Both the position numbers and the translations under genes were made by a program. From Planctomycetota bacterium (GTDB lineage Bacteria; Planctomycetota; Phycisphaerae; SM23-33): 35,434 nt of DNA. The stretch is from NCBI GenBank assembly GCA_012729725.1, contig JAAYCO010000091.1:1-35434 (forward strand), written 5' to 3'. Shown here one piece after another: positions 33,109 to 35,434 of the stretch (its first letter is position 1; each line of letters opens with the position of its first letter). The notes under the pieces were generated by a model. It made no database searches and had not been told where the DNA came from. It worked only from the letters and a program-made list of their open reading frames with translations.

Positions 33109-35025
33109 ATGGCCCGGATATGGCTGGAAGCGGAAGCGTTCGATACCCTCGGCGGATGGGTGGTCGATCAGCAATCGATGGAAACAATGGGTTCAGCGTA
33201 TCTCATGGCGCACGGGATGGGCCGCCCCGTCGCTGACGCCCAGACGACGTTCTCGGCGCCTGCGCCTGGACGCTACGCCGTTTGGGCGCGAACCCGCGAC
33301 TGGACGGCCGTTTGGAAGCGAGGCCGATCGGCGGGCAGATTTCAGATCCTGATCGACAACATTCTGCTTCCTGAAGTCCTGGGAACCCACGGGCCGGAAT
33401 GGTCCTGGCAGAAGGCGGGAACGGTGGAGCTGAACGCTGGCGCCGCCCATGTAGCGCTTCGCGACCTGACGGGTTTCAACGGTCGATGCGACGCGATCTA
33501 CTTCACGACCGACCTCGACGAAGTTCCTGACGACGGCGCCGAAGCCGTAGCGCAGATGCGGCGCGACATCGGCGGCGTCATCTGCGAGGACCACCCTGAG
33601 GAGTTCGACCTTGTGGTTGCCGGCGGCGGCGTGGCGGGAATCTGTGCTGCCGTCGCGGCTCTCCGCAGCGGCTTGACGGTGGCGTTGCTTCAGAACCGCC
33701 CGGTGTTGGGCGGGTGCAACAGCTCGGAAATCCGCGTGTCAATGGGCGGCGTCACCCACGTGGGACGGTATCCCCAATTGGGAAACGTGGTGCGCGAGAT
33801 CTCTCCAGTGTTCGGCGGGAACGGCACCTACAGCATCGACACATACGAAGACCACCGCAAGCGGAATGTTTTTCTGCTGCACCCGGCCGACCGCTACTAT
33901 CTGGGGCTCAATGAGCACGTGGTGGCAACGGAGACCGATCACTGCGACGCAACTCGAATCGCCGCAGTGGTTACGCGCCACACTCGCACCGGCGCCGAGA
34001 AGCGATACCGCGCCCGGCTGTTCGCCGACTGCACCGGCGACGCCGCGGTCGCACGAATGATGGGCGCCGAGACCATGGTCGGAAGGGAGGCCCGGGACCG
34101 CTTCGGCGAGTCGCTGGCGCCCGAGCAGGCAGATCGACAGGTAATGGGGATGTCGGTGCAATGGTATTCGCGGCCAGCCCAACAGCCCGTCCCCTTCCCG
34201 GACATCGATTGGGGCATCGAATTCACCGAGGACAACGCCTATTTCGTTCGTTGCGGGAACTGGGAGTGGGAGACGGGACAATACCGCGACCAGGCAAGGG
34301 AGGCGGAGTATATCCGGGATTATGGCTTGATGGTAACTTATGCGAATTGGTCGTTTCTGAAAAACCGTTCACGCCGGAAAGAAGAATGGGCCGCGGATGA
34401 ACTGACATGGGTTTCGCCATTGGGGGGCAAGCGCGAAAGTTGCCGGGTCGTCGGAGATCACATTCTTACCCAGCGGGACATAGAAGACGGGGTGATTTAT
34501 GAGGACGGCGCCGCCCCCATCACGTGGAATATCGACCTGCACTTTCCCGATCCTGAAAACACCGCCAAATTCGCCGAGCCTTTCCGATCTTGCGCATACC
34601 ATCGCGGCGTGCCGGAACCATACCCCATTCCGTATCGTTGCCTCTACGCGCGCGACGTGGCGAACCTGTTTCTAGCCGGTCGTCACGTCAGCCTGTCGCA
34701 CGTGGCATTCGCATCGGCAAGGGTCATGCGCGTGCTGGGGATGCTCGGCGAGGTCGTGGGAATGGCGGCCGCCGTTTGCACAGAATTCAACATACAGCCG
34801 CGTGACGTGTACGCGACACACCTCGACAAGCTCAAGCAGCGCATGGCCGCCGGCGTCCCTGCGGTCCCCTACCACACCGGCGGCGGAAACTACAACGCCG
34901 AGTTGTATCACTTCAAAGACTTGGGACATGTGCGATTGTTCCCGTTTCGTGATGACGCCAAGCTCGCGGACCCCAAAATCGCCAATCGCATCGAGCAACT
35001 CCACGTGGAGCACAAGAAGCCGTAA
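33109..35025 (+). CDS. FAD-dependent oxidoreductase with N-terminal beta-sandwich domain
   Basis: The 638-residue protein has an N-terminal beta-sandwich (about 1-135; IWLEAEAF, PGRYAVWARTRDW, VALRDLTGFNGRCDAIYFT) like the carbohydrate-binding or golvesin-like modules attached to planctomycete oxidoreductases. This is followed by an FAD_oxidored (PF12831-type) domain with DLVVAGGGVAGICAA near 167, GGCNSSEIRVSMGG, LFADCTGDAAVARMMGAE and the C-terminal FAD-binding LFLAGRHVSLSHVAFASARVM. The ATG at 33109 follows AGGAG by 7 nt. No signal peptide is seen. It is probably the terminal enzyme of the iclR-SDR unit. The substrate is unknown, plausibly a sugar or polyol. Confidence 0.9.
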   Translation: MARIWLEAEAFDTLGGWVVDQQSMETMGSAYLMAHGMGRPVADAQTTFSAPAPGRYAVWARTRDWTAVWKRGRSAGRFQILIDNILLPEVLGTHGPEWSWQKAGTVELNAGAAHVALRDLTGFNGRCDAIYFTTDLDEVPDDGAEAVAQMRRDIGGVICEDHPEEFDLVVAGGGVAGICAAVAALRSGLTVALLQNRPVLGGCNSSEIRVSMGGVTHVGRYPQLGNVVREISPVFGGNGTYSIDTYEDHRKRNVFLLHPADRYYLGLNEHVVATETDHCDATRIAAVVTRHTRTGAEKRYRARLFADCTGDAAVARMMGAETMVGREARDRFGESLAPEQADRQVMGMSVQWYSRPAQQPVPFPDIDWGIEFTEDNAYFVRCGNWEWETGQYRDQAREAEYIRDYGLMVTYANWSFLKNRSRRKEEWAADELTWVSPLGGKRESCRVVGDHILTQRDIEDGVIYEDGAAPITWNIDLHFPDPENTAKFAEPFRSCAYHRGVPEPYPIPYRCLYARDVANLFLAGRHVSLSHVAFASARVMRVLGMLGEVVGMAAAVCTEFNIQPRDVYATHLDKLKQRMAAGVPAVPYHTGGGNYNAELYHFKDLGHVRLFPFRDDAKLADPKIANRIEQLHVEHKKP

Positions 35026-35135
35026 AACCGCCTCGATGCGGAGATGAAGGAAGAAGGAAGCGTTCGAGAAGTTACGAACCCTCTCTTCAGTATGCATGTC
35101 CCACATCACACCAGTGAGATGGGTCCATGGCATAG

Positions 35136-35206
35136 GTCCCGCACGAACAATGCGGGGGTTCCACCAACTATCGCGAAGCGAATCCTCGCCGTAATGGTTC
35201 GCGTCA
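35136..35206. repeat. Half-copy of the dispersed repeat (copy E)
   Basis: The left-half sequence has a degenerate outer hairpin (CCCGCACGAACAATGCGGG) followed by the 28-nt block at 35165-35192 that is identical to the half-copy at 29478-29505. It lies immediately before full copy D, giving a tandem half-plus-full arrangement. The stretch from 35026 to 35135 holds nothing I can support. Confidence 0.8.
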
Positions 35207-35238
35207 CACCCAGCAATCGAAACCAGCCCAACGCAAGG

Positions 35239-35400
35239 AGCCCCGCATGGCAATGCGGGGACCTGACTGTTATCGCGCAGCGAATCCTCGCCGTTTGCTG
35301 TTTTTTGTTCGCGTCGTGACTATCGCACAAAAAAACAGATACAACGGCGAGGTGTCACTCCGCGACAGGGCGTTAGGCCCCCGCACGGCCTTCGGCCGAG
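35239..35400. repeat. Dispersed inverted-repeat element, copy D (exchanged right hairpin)
   Basis: The left arm AGCCCCGCATGGCAATGCGG (35239-35258) and the inner segments TATCGCGCAGCGAATCCTCG and ACAACGGCGAGGTGTC match copies A to C. The right outer hairpin is replaced by CGGCCTTCGGCCG, a different but equally stable hairpin (35386-35398). The last 34 bp of the window contain nothing recognisable. Confidence 0.88.
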
Positions 35401-35434
35401 AAAGTAGAACAGGAGAACAGGTGAGCAGTAGAGA

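Noticed and set aside
1-35434. tRNA, rRNA, riboswitch or insertion-sequence transposase genes
   Set aside because: No cloverleaf, rRNA core motif, known aptamer pattern or transposase domain was recognised on reading either strand. A covariance-model scan would be needed to exclude small RNAs.

Overview
The window looks like a chromosomal fragment of a GC-rich (roughly 60%) planctomycete, most likely of the Phycisphaerae. This rests on gene content: a PEP-CTERM exported protein, a pseudopilin-type (DUF1559-like) secreted protein, a FlgI-domain lipoprotein outside any flagellar cluster, a GH38 alpha-mannosidase, two Gfo/Idh/MocA oxidoreductases and an FAD-dependent oxidoreductase with an N-terminal beta-sandwich. 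No rRNA or tRNA gene was seen, so the assignment is an inference.

Layout. 1-701: a CRISPR array (10 repeats of 36 bp visible, probably continuing off the left edge; no cas genes in view) that ends at a degenerate repeat joined to a small dispersed hairpin. 851-2541: a minus-strand pair, M55 D-aminopeptidase and an amidohydrolase. 2697-10536: minus-strand housekeeping and envelope genes: smc, a FlgI-domain lipoprotein, a LysM protein and a membrane metallophosphoesterase. 10629-12465: an N-acetylneuraminate-lyase-like gene divergent from a GntR/FCD regulator, with two matching operators between them. 12586-17672: a four-gene minus-strand catabolic operon (two Gfo/Idh/MocA dehydrogenases, an AroD-like dehydratase, a PIG3-type quinone oxidoreductase) divergent from a LacI regulator, again with paired operator-like sites. 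18108-19430: three small envelope proteins. 19934-22454: a GH38 alpha-mannosidase split by a +1 frameshift. 22772-23203: a small membrane protein. 23524-25650: a minus-strand run of PEP-CTERM protein, pseudopilin and FmdE-like lipoprotein. 25803-29395: a ferrous iron module (DtxR-FeoA regulator, FeoB, a FeoB-associated Cys-rich peptide that is easily missed, HemP) with a shared palindromic operator and a strong terminator. 29550-31310: a membrane protein and an alpha/beta hydrolase. 31534-35025: an IclR regulator, an SDR and an FAD oxidoreductase in a row.

Two themes cross the window. First, a dispersed repeat of about 160 bp whose two ends are 25-bp inverted repeats, each itself a hairpin, occupies intergenic gaps at 19.5, 22.5, 23.4 and 35.3 kb, with half-copies at 29.5 and 35.15 kb. 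Second, the GntR, LacI and IclR genes all have a -10-like hexamer 6-7 nt before the ATG and no Shine-Dalgarno, which suggests leaderless mRNAs. The most coherent system is the iron module: regulator, transporter, accessory peptides, two operator copies and a terminator are all visible. I see no wholly unprecedented system. The best leads are the iron regulon, the AroD-like operon, the repeat family and the FlgI/LysM envelope pair.
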